Counted from the first letter of the stretch, positions 31,745 through 42,899 are shown. The stretch: DNA of 64,000 nucleotides from Pochonia chlamydosporia 170 (GCF_001653235.2 NC_035794.1:3472001-3536000), one strand, 5' to 3'. The notes: generated by a model from the letters alone, not told the origin. Program-made: numbers and translations.

Positions 31745-33465
31745 GTGAGCGATAAGGGAGTCACTTGGCGGCAGGACAACTCACAGATTGAGCTTCCAGC
31801 ACTTCTCCGTGAATACTCACGTCAACTCCATGCGGCTGTCATCGACAATCTTGCTTCACCATTTCAAACCAGAATGGCTGGCATTAGCCTCACATGTCTT
31901 CCTTTTGAGATCCTGCAAGCCATCTGCGAATCCCTCTGCGTCCACTGCTCTGATCCGTCAGCATGTCCTGGTGAAGTAGCCTGCGGTGCGCAGTTTGAGG
32001 CGATTATTGCGCTTTCGAGGCTGTCAAAGACCTGCAAAACAATGAAACGGGTTGCACAGCCCATATTACTTCATCGACCATGTCTACACGCCCGTATGGG
32101 CAAATTGGGCAGCTTCGTAAGGATGGTGAGGCAGCGACCGGACCTCGCAAGCCACGTCAAGCATATTTGCAGCCAGAATGGGGAATATGAGGCGGAACTA
32201 ATTTCTCAGCAAGACCGCAAGTATATGGCATCGCTTGCACCACAGTTACATCTCAATGGCAAAGACGATCCGAATTTGGAAAATGCAATATCTCAAGGAT
32301 TGCCTTTTTTTCGCAGCAGACTTCCTACTGGCTTTAATCCCCAAATTGAGTGCCTTATGGTTTTCCTTGAAGGGTATTCGTCGCCCGAGGAGGCTAAGGT
32401 GGATAAATGCCGGTTTGCGCATCGCTGTGCGGTTCTACAAGCAAATGGAAGATCTGTAGCCCTTCTAAACCTGCGTAAGCTGAGGATCACCACGACCGAT
32501 TATCACGGACCCCAGGCCACAACTGTAGCCTGGGTGTTCTACTACGAGCTGCACCAAACTTGGAGAATCTGACAATTTTTGGACTGAGCTACATGCTGGG
32601 TGAAAGCCCTTTTTCGGGTTACAATGTCGACACGTATTTGCCACGGCTCAAGAGGCTGAAAAAGCTTCACCTCCTGTCTTGTGAGCTTTCTCCCGAACCG
32701 AACGATCGACAATATCTCTCCAAGTTGGTGAGCCATACTGACCGTCTCAAGAAAGTGCGATATTGTACACAAGACCCGTCCCGGCGTAGATCTTGGAACA
32801 TATCTGCTCGTCAGCTGCCCGACATCTTCATCGAAACGGGGTGCAATAAACGGCTGCAACATTTTGACATTGACGTGGACATGGAGCCTGCTAACTGGGG
32901 AATGAATGAATCGGAAATAGAAGATCTTCAACAACATATATGGCCGTTGTTAGCGCAATTCCCCTGCCCCAAGACGCTGAAGCTTGACGAGCCATCATTT
33001 TGTCGACACTGGCTTCCTTCGCCCCATTGCGATACTTGCGGTAATGTTTGCATTACCAATATGTTGCCTCAAAGCGTGGAGATTTTTGTCGTCCGAGTCG
33101 TTTCGGGTTGGAGAGTGCTAAAGGATATCACCTTCCTACAAGAAGAGGTCGCTGCTGGGAAGTTTCCAAATTTGGTGTGTCTTGGTATAGATCTGCGCTG
33201 GATGGAGCAGGGTCGGCTGCTGCTGGCTGAGTTGAGGCAGAACATTCATTCGTTCTTTCAGTCTATTGAACAGGTTTTCCGTGGCACAAGGTTACGAGTA
33301 AATGTTGTGTCTAGAGTCAACGGCAATGGTCGAGAATGGGCTGATGGAATTGGCGACGACTATGATGAGAGCTGGGGTTTGTTAGGTGGTACTCCCGGTC
33401 CCCCACGTTTAATTATGCACCTGGTTGATTCGTCGAGGACATCTGTTGCATCATATGAGTATTAG
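31745..33465 (+). CDS. F-box / leucine-rich-repeat-like protein, with an intron or frameshift near 32.5 kb
   Basis: The frame opens at 31745; an in-frame ATG at 31874 (MAGISLTCLPFEILQAICES) begins just before the F-box and is also plausible. The F-box is LTCLPFEILQAICESLC...SRLSKTCKTMKRVAQPILLH. The frame ends at 32572, but coding continues in another frame (APNLENLTIFGLSYML ... LVDSSRTSVASYEY) to 33465 with LRR-like strands (LPRLKRLKKLHLLSCELS). A 74-nt intron at 32475-32548 (GTAAGC...ACGAG) would join the frames correctly. However, the removed part (RKLRITTTDYHGPQATT) reads like coding LRR sequence, so a 1-nt deletion near 32530-32545 is an equal alternative. The role is probably SCF substrate recruitment. 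Confidence 0.78.
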
Positions 33466-33864
33466 AGGGAATTGCCGTGTCTGAATTCAACCCCAGTGTA
33501 CGTGTGCCTCTCTAAACCCATTAGACTTGGGTACATTAGCTGTGTCGGGAACAGCCATTCCCAGGATTCTTGTTGGCAGCAACGACTAATCTCGGAGTAG
33601 ACATGAGATAGTAAGACATTTGTAAAAGGAGGAGGCTTCCGAGATGTGTAAAAGTTAGGTTGTGATGTCTCAGTTGGTCAAATCGCACAACGGATTGCTG
33701 GAATGTTGGTGGTTGAGGGGGCGATTGGGAGTCGCACTGGTCTAGAAATAGATTTTGGCAAAGTATAAGACCACCGCGCTACGGCCGACTCAGTTGCCCA
33801 AGAACTAAGATCTAACTTTCTGTAGATCCCTCTTCTTCTCAGGTAGCACTCCAGAAACGACAAC
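33466..33864. other. Intergenic upstream of the small secreted protein gene
   Basis: No gene seen. CT-rich leader DNA (CCCTCTTCTTCTCAGG) at about 33828-33843 precedes the ATG at 33865. Confidence 0.5.
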
Positions 33865-34320
33865 ATGCAGCCAACTTTTGTTACATTCTCACTCGTGTTG
33901 TTGGGTGCGGCTAACGCCCAGCTCCAGCGGGTACGTCCACAGGATTTCATGTGTACGCGTTTACTAATTTCATTATAGGCATCTTATTGGTCAACAGCAG
34001 ATAGAAACGGAACCAAAACAATCATTGGCGATGGGTTCCGTTGCTATGCGATGCAGTACGTTGCTGGTTCGACGTGGCAGTAGATATATAGCCAAGCTAA
34101 CGGGTATCAGAGGGAAGGTGAAGCACGTCGAAACCGAGAAGATGGTCCAGGCGATATTTTACGAGTAAGACGCCTTATAGTCAAACCAGAGACTTGAAAA
34201 GCTAACAATTACAGTCGCGCCGGCTGCACTGGGGCTCATTCAATCCAAACTTGGGGCACAACCACACTTGACGAGACCTTCTCTTTTCAGTCTGTCGAAC
34301 TCTCGAAGTACGAAAGATGA
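33865..34320 (+). CDS. Small secreted protein, four exons, 100 residues
   Basis: Exons are 33865-33930, 33979-34055, 34111-34164 and 34215-34320, with introns of 48, 55 and 50 nt. All three have good donors (GTACGT, GTACGT, GTAAGA), AG acceptors and consistent phases. The product starts MQPTFVTFSLVLLGAANAQ, a signal peptide with cleavage expected after ANA. The mature part of about 82 residues has two cysteines (GFRCYAM and RAGCTGA) that could form one disulfide, an early ADRNGTKT segment and a C-terminal TTTLDETFSFQSVEL. No enzyme domain is visible. The size, secretion signal and Cys pair fit an effector-like or cell-wall small secreted protein; this is a class, not a function. The gene is too fragmented to appear as one open frame, so the evidence is the clean splicing pattern. 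Confidence 0.75.
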
Positions 34321-34569
34321 ATAGTTGACCCAAAGGAGATCAACAACAGACATAGCGATAGCTAGTCCAGGATGTTAGACGCAAAAAGGGATTTGGCGCA
34401 CATTGGCTCAATTATGGCAAGGAGTAACAGCCCAGCGGTTTCAGCCGCATCTAGCCAGCATAACTTCACGTCATTGAGTCATAATAGTTGATCCTACTTT
34501 TCTGTGCAACCTTGCCTTTGTCAAACTACATCAGCTGGGAACCTCATTTTCGTGATCCTTTGCGGCGAA

Positions 34570-35178
34570 ATGTCCTTTCCTACGGAACAATTACTACTCA
34601 GGCTCCTACACACTATTGAAAAGTCCATCTTTCCCTTGACGAGCTCTAAAGAAACTGATTCACCGGCTGCCAAGATCTTTGGCGCAGCCGTACTTTCAAC
34701 ATCTCATCTGACATTGATCACCGCGGCGGGGAACAAAGACGAAGCCTCCCCAATTCATCACGGAGAGATTGTCTGCATCCAAGATTTTTTTGCTCAACGC
34801 TCGTCGAATCAAGGCCCGCAACCCGGGCCTCAAGATTGTATTCTTCTCTCGTCGCATGAACCATGTTGCATGTGTTTGAGTGCAATTGCATGGTCGGATT
34901 TCAAGAAGGTGTACTATCTCTTTTCCTACGAGGAGACTAGAGATATTTTTGGGGTCCCGGAAGACATTGAAATTGTTGACGAGTTGTTTGGGACGACGGC
35001 ATCCCCGAGCAACCCGACTATCTCTGTCAAGTCGTTGTATAACCATGACAATAACTACTTCAAGAGTAGGTCTTTGATGGATCTCGCTGCCGAGGCGGAT
35101 GGTGAGGCAAGAGAAAACTTGATAGCTGAACTCGACCGTGTGAAGGGTTTGTACATTGCACTGAAAGGCCCAGTTTAG
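34570..35178 (+). CDS. CMP/dCMP-deaminase-fold protein (putative nucleobase/nucleoside deaminase)
   Basis: 202 residues from ATG 34570 (MSFPTEQLLLRLLHTIEKS); an in-frame ATG at 34504 would add 22 residues. The zinc-dependent deaminase signature is present: H64-G-E66 (IHHGEIVCI) supplies a ligand and the proton shuttle, and P98-C99-C-M-C102 (SSHEPCCMCLSAIAWSD) the two Cys ligands. WSDFKKVYYLFSYEETRDIF follows, as in cytosine/guanine deaminases and TadA-like proteins. The substrate cannot be told; fungal proteins of this kind include guanine deaminase-like and riboflavin-pathway relatives. It reads toward the minus-strand hydrolase gene (convergent). Confidence 0.87.
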   Translation: MSFPTEQLLLRLLHTIEKSIFPLTSSKETDSPAAKIFGAAVLSTSHLTLITAAGNKDEASPIHHGEIVCIQDFFAQRSSNQGPQPGPQDCILLSSHEPCCMCLSAIAWSDFKKVYYLFSYEETRDIFGVPEDIEIVDELFGTTASPSNPTISVKSLYNHDNNYFKSRSLMDLAAEADGEARENLIAELDRVKGLYIALKGPV

Positions 35179-35471
35179 AACAAGACGTAAGGGCTAGGAC
35201 TCTACGGTTTGATGGCGTGTTTTGGCGACGGGCAACTCATTTTGGTCACCTCAGGGATCCAATTGGTGCACACCAGATAGCCTGAAATAGGCTTCAGTAC
35301 CATTACCAGATCCAAAGACCGGTAGCAGCCGAGTGGAAATGAATCGAGGAAGTTACGGCAATTATGAGTCAAGGTATAAAGCTATACCCATAGTGATGAC
35401 CGCAATATTGCGACCTAGCCTGCCTAACAAACCATCAATGATGCCTTTTGTCCAGAATGTCGCAGCTAAGC
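35179..35471. other. Short convergent intergenic
   Basis: 3' flanks of the deaminase-like and hydrolase genes. Nothing else seen. Confidence 0.55.
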
Positions 35472-36460
35472 TCATCGGTATTGCAACAAACCATCCAGCA
35501 TAGCCTCCAACTGACCCAAAACGATAGAAATATGTCCCTGACCCTGCAATAGGTGAGCTTTGCAAAACTCGGAAGGGATGTGTTTCGCAAGCCATTCTCC
35601 ATGAGCAAACGGAACCATCTTGTCTTCGCTTCCTTGATACAGCAAGACGGGCACCTTGATCTCATTCAAGTCAAAACCCCACGGCTGAATAAAGGCCAAG
35701 TCGTCATCGATCCACCCATCTGAGTTAATTTTGAGGCCTTCTCGAATATTATCCACTAGAAACTGGCCAAGCGTGTCGTTTTCCAGAAGGGCTTTTTTGT
35801 CCACGTCCGGGAGGATGCTAGACATGGCTGCGACGAGGTCACTCGCATCACCCTTTATCATTCCAGGCCGCTCACCTTCACAGAACTGACGAATTGCATC
35901 TTCTCCTTGAAGGGCGGCATTAAACTCATTGACATCTGGTTCGCTCAAGATTAGTTATGCTTGATGTGTTGGGTTGAGGTTGAAGCCTACTATCTTCGCC
36001 TTGGCCATTCAGAAAATCCAGATCTTCAACATTCCAGGGACCAACCCCAGCAATTACCAGAGTAGCGACACATCCGGGCAATCCGGCCGCGCAAGCAAGG
36101 GCGTGCGGTCCTTCTCACAACGTCAGTTACATAGTTTGCGAAGAGACGCTTTCTGGTCTTACCGCCGCCGCTCCAACCCGCCACGAAGCACCTCTTGATA
36201 TTGAGATGCTCAGTGAGCTGTTTCAAGTCCGGCACCACGTCAACAATACATCTCCCTCTTTGCCTGGTCGAGCTACCATAGCCGGCTCTTGACATGGTAA
36301 TGAGCTTCACGCCTTTTTCTCTGCACATACCCTCCAAGTCGGAAAACACGGTGTATGCACCTGGTGTGCCGTGAATCCACAGAAGTGGGAAGCCATCTTG
36401 CGCCCCGGAGATCTTGTAGTCAAGGACGCGCCCGTCAGAGAGTCGTAGTTGTTGTGTCAT
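35472..36460 (-). CDS. Alpha/beta-hydrolase fold protein
   Basis: Three exons: 36460-36163, 36110-35991 and 35935-35472; introns of 52 and 55 nt; 293 residues. The joins give VAGWSGGGPHALACAAGLPG and NGQGEDNVNEFNAALQGED. Fold marks: oxyanion-loop LLWIHGTPGA (His30), nucleophile elbow GWSGGG (Ser97), the acid in LLYQGSEDKMVP and the C-terminal His in LQGQGHISIV. The length and lid match single-domain esterase/epoxide-hydrolase-like enzymes; the substrate is unknown. No signal peptide, so probably cytosolic. Intron 2 uses acceptor CCAG at 35936; an AG at 35946 would break the phase. Confidence 0.86.
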
Positions 36461-36723
36461 TGTTGATGATATATCACAATCTCAGGCTTATCATGCAGTT
36501 TCACGGTCGCGAAGCTGAGTCTGGCGTCTCTCGTGCGGGGCATATTGAGTTTATAAAAGAACTAAATGTGACTAGAAACATAGAACCGGCAATTTCCAAA
36601 TGAGGGCGCCACTTGTTACTGTGGGTAAACTTCAGAATGTAACCTGAGCTCTGACTAAAATCTTTACACCGCATCATCTTGATGCAAGTACGTGCCGTAT
36701 ACAGCTGTATATACCGGGACACC

Positions 36724-37926
36724 TCATCGACCGTCCTTACTCTTGTAACAAGGAAACCAGCATTCTACATCTTCCTTGTTTCCATTCTTTGCCTTCTTGC
36801 AATACGACTCCGAGTCGCCATCATTTGTAGCCGGTCCTTTCCCTGTTCCCTTGGAATCAGTGTCCCACGCGAACCAGTTGATGTTGGCATTTTTCTCTCC
36901 AGGAGCATATTCAAACTTGATAACCGATCCGAGTGCTCCTGTCTTGGACAACTTCAAGTCCTTGGGCAACCCTTTAAGCGTGCAATCTCCAGTGCCACCA
37001 GAAATATTGCAATCAGCAGCTTTATGATCTTTGTCATCCGCATCCGAAAGTACAACATCCTTGAAATCTTTATCTCCATCGCGTGTAAACTTTACTGAAC
37101 ACTGCAGTATGTCCTTGTAAACTGTATTTTGAAGAGCATACAAATTGTCCTTGGCATTTGGCGCAATTGGTGCCGAGATCTTGCCATCTTTCAAATCCTT
37201 TCTGGTCATGCCAAACTGATAACCGTCATTGCCACAGTTATAAGTGCCAGCGTTCTTAATACAGAAAGGGACTTTGCTCTTATCGGCATTTGACACATCA
37301 AATTCGACATGGGCGTAGTCGTCACGCGCCATTGCACCCTTGCCTTTACGACCAGGGAAGTTCCCCCTACCCAAGTAAAACGCCGCAAGCTGACTGCCCA
37401 AGGCGCGATTTTCTGCTCCAGGCATACAGCGGAGAGAATTGGCAGCGCGCCCTTGAGATCCGAATGGCTGCTGCTGAGATGAGGCCGGTGGCCACTCATC
37501 GCATTGCCAGTCCAGAGCTTGTGATTGTTTATCACTTGGGATGAGTACTTGACTGTACGGGAACGCTTGACAAACACTTGTCACAGAATCGTGTGGTTTC
37601 TGTGGGTGGCGAGCTTGACAGCCGGACTCACGGCGATTTTGGTCGTTATCTTTGGAGTTTGGACCAGTGTAGACGATTTTGTCAGCGTCTTTTATGTTGT
37701 GTGCCTGTGCTTGGCAGTTGATGTAGTAGCATGCGTTGTTGCACGCTGCTTCACCTCCTTTGCAGTTGAACTTGAGCACTCCGAAGTCTGCTCCGGCACG
37801 TTTTTGAAGGCGGTTTGCACGACCAGGTGCAACGTATAAGTCACCCCCAAAGGGGACGCTGGCCTCGTCTGGTTCAGCCAGAGCTGATGTGGCCAACAAG
37901 GCCAATGGCAGCATATACATGAGCAT
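36724..37926 (-). CDS. Secreted NucA/NucB-type deoxyribonuclease domain protein
   Basis: One exon. ATG 37926 (MLMYMLPLALLATSALA, then EPDEAS) gives a clean signal peptide and 400 residues; an in-frame ATG at 38016 would put 30 residues before it. The NucA/NucB core is around residues 70-190: ACNNACYYINCQA, then the signature LDWQCDEWPPASS (the D-E-W motif of this nuclease family) and SLRCMPGAENRALGSQLAAF. A cysteine-rich C-terminal part (ECWFPCYKSK) is probably a separate beta domain. The family cuts DNA with a metal ion; secreted fungal forms may scavenge phosphate/nucleotides or act on extracellular DNA. The specific role is inferred. Confidence 0.85.
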   Translation of the reverse strand: MLMYMLPLALLATSALAEPDEASVPFGGDLYVAPGRANRLQKRAGADFGVLKFNCKGGEAACNNACYYINCQAQAHNIKDADKIVYTGPNSKDNDQNRRESGCQARHPQKPHDSVTSVCQAFPYSQVLIPSDKQSQALDWQCDEWPPASSQQQPFGSQGRAANSLRCMPGAENRALGSQLAAFYLGRGNFPGRKGKGAMARDDYAHVEFDVSNADKSKVPFCIKNAGTYNCGNDGYQFGMTRKDLKDGKISAPIAPNAKDNLYALQNTVYKDILQCSVKFTRDGDKDFKDVVLSDADDKDHKAADCNISGGTGDCTLKGLPKDLKLSKTGALGSVIKFEYAPGEKNANINWFAWDTDSKGTGKGPATNDGDSESYCKKAKNGNKEDVECWFPCYKSKDGR

Positions 37927-38689
37927 AATGAGGAAGATATATGCTAATATGGAGAAGAAAAGCCGGTAGAGAATCTGATACTGATACAAATGATTCACAG
38001 CAAGACAATCAGTCAATGGGAATACTGTTCCAGCTATTTATACCAACCCAAACCACTCGGACTTCAGTATCATCTTTATGTTCAGTCAGCGGAAGAACAT
38101 CTGTCGTTAGTCACAGGACAGTTTTGGCCCCCTAATTCTCATACTGGCATTGCAGACTTGCATGGTAGCTACTATTAAAATAGTTTCGCTTACATGGATG
38201 TTCATACATTTCTATTCCGTCCTGCATAGGATTCGGCTGTGCAAGTACGACCAACATGCAACTAAGTGTTTCGAAGGATCGATATTTGACACCTCCAATC
38301 GCGAAAGGATGTTGCAGACAACTATTGTTGGTTGAAACTACTCATAGAAATTGGTCGCATTGAAGTTGCAGCCTTGCTGACTGTGTATGTATTGCGCCTT
38401 GCCTTGCCGATCGTATCATGTCAGCCACCATCAGCAAAGGACTCATGACGTCTGCTATGCCATGCGAAACGCCGTCATACTGCTCTTCCACATTTCTCTT
38501 TTGCCCTCAACATGTGTAGCGAGAGGCTATAAGACGTTCGACGTATCATTTGCAAGCCGTCTACACTCACCATACTCGGGCGCTCCTTTTTTCTAACAAC
38601 TGCCGAATGCCCTTACCCTACAAAACACAAACATATTCACTTGTAATCGTTTTCACGACCATTGGCCTGTGAAGAGAGCTCTTGTTACA
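37927..38689. other. Divergent promoter region, no gene seen
   Basis: Lies between the secreted nuclease (minus) and the next plus-strand gene. Only short random frames. Confidence 0.55.
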
Positions 38690-39317
38690 ATGTCTGCCAT
38701 ACCACCTCCCTACGCACTCTTCATTCTCTCCGACACAGCCGATGTCGACGTAAGTCGTAACGCCGAGTAATCCTTTCAACTTCCCCGATACTAACAAGCA
38801 TTTACAGTACCTCAATGATGTTCTTCGTCGCACTTCAGAGAGCAATTTTGGAGATTTATTCTTAAGCTTGGTTGACATCCCCAACCAAGAATCGCCATAT
38901 GACTGTGCACCAGACCGCGAAACTACCAGGGAACATGGTGAGGAGCGTGAGTTGCCAGCAGAAGGCACAAGGCCGCCTGTATCCAACACCTTTACCTCTC
39001 CCTTTTTGAACCAGTCTTTGGATGATTGTGTCAAATACTTGCGTGCTACTCCAGAAAAGAAAGCCTGGAACACGGAATATTTCTGTGTCGTTGGAAAAGA
39101 CGACAAGGCAGAGGATACGGTGACGGTGGTTCGTAGCTTTAATCATGGAGCTGTCCATGCATTCCCCTGCAAGACGGAGGAGACTGGAAGTTTCATGTTC
39201 ACAGGGTATTCGGAAAATTTTGAAGAGAAGATGCAGACATATCAAAAATTGGCGAAAGCGAATGGCGACAAGGATCGCAGTGTTGGAGTACCATATGAGT
39301 TCATGGACAGGGAATGA
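38690..39317 (+). CDS. Conserved-looking hypothetical protein, two exons
   Basis: Exons 38690-38749 and 38808-39317 with a 58-nt GTAAGT...TTTACAG intron that has a CTAAC branch site; 189 residues. The start MSAIPPPYALFILSDTADVD joins YLNDVLRRTSESNFGDLFLS. The C-terminal half contains YFCVVGKDDKAEDTVTVVRS and PYEFMDRE. There is no signal peptide, membrane span or domain that I recognise; the protein is hydrophilic and probably cytosolic. The support is the strong intron and coding-like composition; the function is unknown. Confidence 0.68.
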
Positions 39318-39707
39318 GAAGACGCGCCTTTGCACAGCTGAACCATGCATACCACTGTTTGGACTTTACACAGTGATCATTTCATAGTTTGCTACTGAAT
39401 AACACTCTTACGAAATATTTTCAACCTTTCTGAAGAGTAAGGAGTGTCACATGAATCGTGACGTGACCGATGTACAGGATCCCCAATATCTCAACCACAG
39501 TAATTGATCTCGACTCCTGTAAAAATGAAAACTCAAGGTCAGTACATATGTATATTTTGCAGGTGATTCCCAGGTTGTTAATTGCACTACAAGGTCAACT
39601 GGTCCGTGATTAAAGGTTCGCATTTTGTGAGCATCTACGCAGCACTGGCCCAACACGCAAAGCATCCGTGCAGGCCCTTACAAAAGATCCAGGACTTCCG
39701 AAATCAC
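39318..39707. other. Intergenic, no gene seen
   Basis: The missing C-terminal exon of the GMC oxidoreductase gene was looked for here on the minus strand and not found. Confidence 0.55.
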
Positions 39708-41208
39708 CTAGCTCAAACGCCTCTTCCTAGTGGAAAAAAGAAACTTACTGGCACTCTTGATAAACGATTTCCATTGCTCATCTGTGGCGCCTGTCGGTAC
39801 CTGATCTGCTTTGGGGTCCATTGTGCCTGTCACTAGGTTTGCAGCTGGATCAGTCGCCCAAAATTTCTGCGTCAATCGTCTAAGAGCAATAAAGGACTGC
39901 TGATCGTAATCGATTTGGAAGAACCTCGGGTCGATGTCGACCTTGTAAGTTCCAATGGCAGTTTTAGAATGGAGGTGAACGCTTCCTCTGGAAAATGGAA
40001 GCAGGGACCAGTACTCAGAAGCAATCGTATTAGATGAAGCCATGGTAATCTCTCCAATAGCGACGTGTTTCTTGAATATAAGGTCGTGTTGATGACGAAA
40101 TATTGACTCAATTGCATCTGGGCCTATGTGGTTGCTAGCTGATGCAACAGTTTCAGCCCAAGTTCGCAAGTTCGCTTCGGTAGACCTAGGTTATTACAAA
40201 TCAGCCAGCCCCTTCAACAGTGCCTCAGAAGATGAAAGGTGGGAACCATTGTTCGGAGTGCTAATGGATCGGTCCGTGGGAAACATACGCCGCAATGTCT
40301 TCTGTCCCATTCCCAAAGACGTCTTTGGCCGTGACAAACGCCGCATAAGGGGTGAAAACACCTGGTGTCGCGGTTTTTGAAGAGTATGACAAGGTCAAGT
40401 CTGGCTGGTCTTGAAGATTTTCTCCCACTCCGGGGAGGTCGACTCTGACTTCGATACCCAGCTTTGTCAGAACAGACGGGTTTCCAACACCCGATGCCTC
40501 GAGAATAGTTGGTGTTGCCAATGCTCCAGCTGCTATGATGACCTCGCCGGCTTTATTGACAATAATACTTTGAACATTCCCATCTCCGTCCAAGTATTTG
40601 ACACCGCTGGCTGCCTGCTTTTCTCCTTGAGCACGCCCGATCCAAAGTAAGTTGAGTGCAGTGCCTTGTATAAGTCTAAGGTTTGGTCGATCGGCAATGG
40701 GGTAGTAAAACGCCTCGGCAGCACTTGCTCGACGACCAGATTCTCTATCGACCATCATTGGCCGAACAGTATAGCCTTCAACCTTTCCGCCGCTTGCATC
40801 TTGGCAAACGGAGACACCCAAGGCTTCCCATGTCGCGGCGAGAGTAGAGGAGAAGTCTCCTGTTAGCAGTTGGCTGGGATAAGTAACAGCAACCTCACCG
40901 CTTCTGCCGTGGTATTCCGGGACGGCGCCGGCGCCGGCATCAGCCTGCGCCGGGGTTGGGTCGACAAAGCGTTCGACGACTTTATAGTACGGCCACAGGC
41001 TACCCCAATTCCATTCTTTAGCACCAAGTCTTTCCCAGCCATCAATCTCTGGCACAGCTGTACGGAAGTACATCATACCGTTGATCATACTAGTGCCTCC
41101 AATCATCTTTCCAGCGGTAAACTCCATGCTGCGATTGTTAAGTCGGCTTTGAGGGGTTGAACCATACGACCAGTCAATTGGTGAGTTTGCATTTTCATTA
41201 CGAGTCAT
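39708..41208 (-). pseudogene. GMC oxidoreductase, truncated at both ends
   Basis: Two minus-strand exons, 41208-40289 and 40185-39708, with a 103-nt GTATGT...CCTAG intron. The first covers the FAD-contact and substrate region: FTAGKMIGGTSMINGMMYFR, AGEVIIAAGALATPTILEAS and GVGENLQDQPDLTLSYSS, classic glucose-methanol-choline features. The second starts the GMC C-terminal domain (SEYWSLLPFSRGSVHLHS). Missing are the N-terminal dinucleotide fold (GxGxxG) before MTRNENANSPIDWSYGSTP and the final segment with the catalytic His-Pro-x-G-T context. A donor-like GTAAGT at 39748 suggests a further exon once existed. I call it a pseudogene, with a remote chance of lost exons outside the inspected span. 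Confidence 0.8.
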
Positions 41209-42074
41209 TTGGAATAGCTCAGGCAATGTTCGGGTGCTCAAGTTCAATCAAGCTGTCTCTTCCTAGTCCAGATAAACTATCTCACGCATACACAAGCCAG
41301 TCATGTGTAGATATGAAGCATTTGCGAGCATATGCATTCATAGGTTTATGTACTGTATTGATGTTCTTAATGCCAAAAATAATCATTTTTTGTTTCGCGT
41401 GCTGCTGGGACTCGTGTCGTAAGTTTCGAATGCGTCCTATGTCGCTCGGGTTCAATTGTAGCTTTATTCCCACAACCGTCTATCGCAGGATGAGGCATGA
41501 CAAACTCAAATCTTTTAGACTGTTCCATACGTTAATACCTAAAAGAATGGGATAGTGTAAATATGGGGCCTTTCTCTTGGTTTGCTGAAGGTCTTACAAA
41601 GCCTTCCACTCCCGAACAGACTACGCCCAAACCCAGTGCGATGGCCTTGGTCTTCTTCGCCGTATGGTAGCCTGGGCCCAGGCTGTGTACAAAGGCAGAC
41701 TCAATGCAAGTCTAAATGGATCAAATGCCAATATCAAATTGCATTGCGAGGCTGAGCTTTCTCAGCCGGGGTGCTGGTTTTCAGCCGTAGGGAGCATAGC
41801 CACCATCCAACAACCGTGAGGCTTTCGTCCTTGGCCTTCCCTGCTGTCTTCCATTGCTGTAACTGCTGGGTGCCAGTAGAATGATTTTACATCCCAAAAG
41901 CAACAGCAGAGGTTGTTAGGTCTTGCTTGGTTCCTCCGATATTACCAACATTGCATCTTCTCCTCCGAGTCAGGCGAGTTGAAACACTATTTAAGTACTA
42001 GGTACCTAGGTAGTTGATGGAAGCGGTACTGTACTCACCAAACGCACAAAGTGTCTGGTGTCTGATCTGCCATC
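41209..42074. other. Intergenic, no intact gene
   Basis: The missing GxGxxG exon of the GMC gene was searched for here on the minus strand and not found. The right part is the promoter side of the ZZ-finger gene. A frame at 41157-41555 plus has no recognisable features. Confidence 0.55.
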
Positions 42075-42899
42075 ATGTCGCTCGCCCCAGAGTACTACAA
42101 GCGGGCCTGCAAACTTCCACTCAGAACCAAAGAAGCGCAGCTGCTAGTTATACCACTTGGTCACTGTTATGCATGCTCAGACGAAATCAACGGGGATTAC
42201 TACCATTGCAGCATTTGTGACTACTCAAGCTACGACATCTGCGCCCCTTGTGTGGGAGCAGGCCGCCACTGCATGCACCAAAACCACTGGCTTATCAAGC
42301 GCAACACCGAGCAGGACAACACCAATGGATTTCCTACAGAGATATTGAAGACACAATGGTCGCTTCGCCAGGTAAAAGGGGCACAGGGACCAGAGAAAGA
42401 TGATGCGATTTCCCATGCGACCATCCAGTCTCGCCACAGGAAGAAGTCGTACCCAAGGTCGCTTCGCCAGCCGCCGTTCGATTACTGCTATCAGTGCCGC
42501 GTCACCTTCCGCAGTGACCGCCCACCCCAGCAGCATGAGCTGGAGCTTCATGACACCTTGGACCGTCCAGTAACGAAGGACAGCTCTGTCGAACAGAGAA
42601 GACCAACAGAGTCAACCCAACGATGGGTAAGGAATGTTGACCCGGAGGTGCAAAAGAAGCATGAAATGAAAATGAAAGAAATGGAGAGGACTATGGATTT
42701 GGTCTTCCAGGGGAAAATCACAGAGAAAGAGGAACGGCTGAAACGGACAGAACAGCAGCTGTACGACCTACACCACGAGATGAAGGAGATTATGGCGAAG
42801 CAGCGACATGATATAGAGGAAGCCAAGCGTCGTCTGCAGTCAAGGAATATGTCAGCACCACCAAAGCGTTGGGTCTTTTGGCGTGCGTGGGCTAACTAA
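42075..42899 (+). CDS. ZZ-type zinc finger protein with C-terminal coiled coil
   Basis: A single exon of 274 residues from ATG 42075 (MSLAPEYYKRACKLPLR). A ZZ-like finger occupies about residues 30-72: GHCYACSDEINGDYYHCSIC, then YDICAPCVGAGRHCMHQNHW with Cys pairs and the closing His pair. A second CYQC...H..H patch (FDYCYQCRVTFRSD, QQHELELHD) lies near residues 135-160. Residues about 195-260 are a highly charged heptad-like helix (KKHEMKMKEMERTMDLVFQG...). ZZ fingers bind protein N-termini or histone tails; a scaffold role is plausible, the partner unknown. Confidence 0.83.
   Translation: MSLAPEYYKRACKLPLRTKEAQLLVIPLGHCYACSDEINGDYYHCSICDYSSYDICAPCVGAGRHCMHQNHWLIKRNTEQDNTNGFPTEILKTQWSLRQVKGAQGPEKDDAISHATIQSRHRKKSYPRSLRQPPFDYCYQCRVTFRSDRPPQQHELELHDTLDRPVTKDSSVEQRRPTESTQRWVRNVDPEVQKKHEMKMKEMERTMDLVFQGKITEKEERLKRTEQQLYDLHHEMKEIMAKQRHDIEEAKRRLQSRNMSAPPKRWVFWRAWAN

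Noticed and set aside
35362..35595. 77-codon minus frame (with YAGWFVAIPMSLAATFW) as a membrane protein
   Set aside because: It overlaps the 3' part of the alpha/beta hydrolase gene in another frame and has no independent support.
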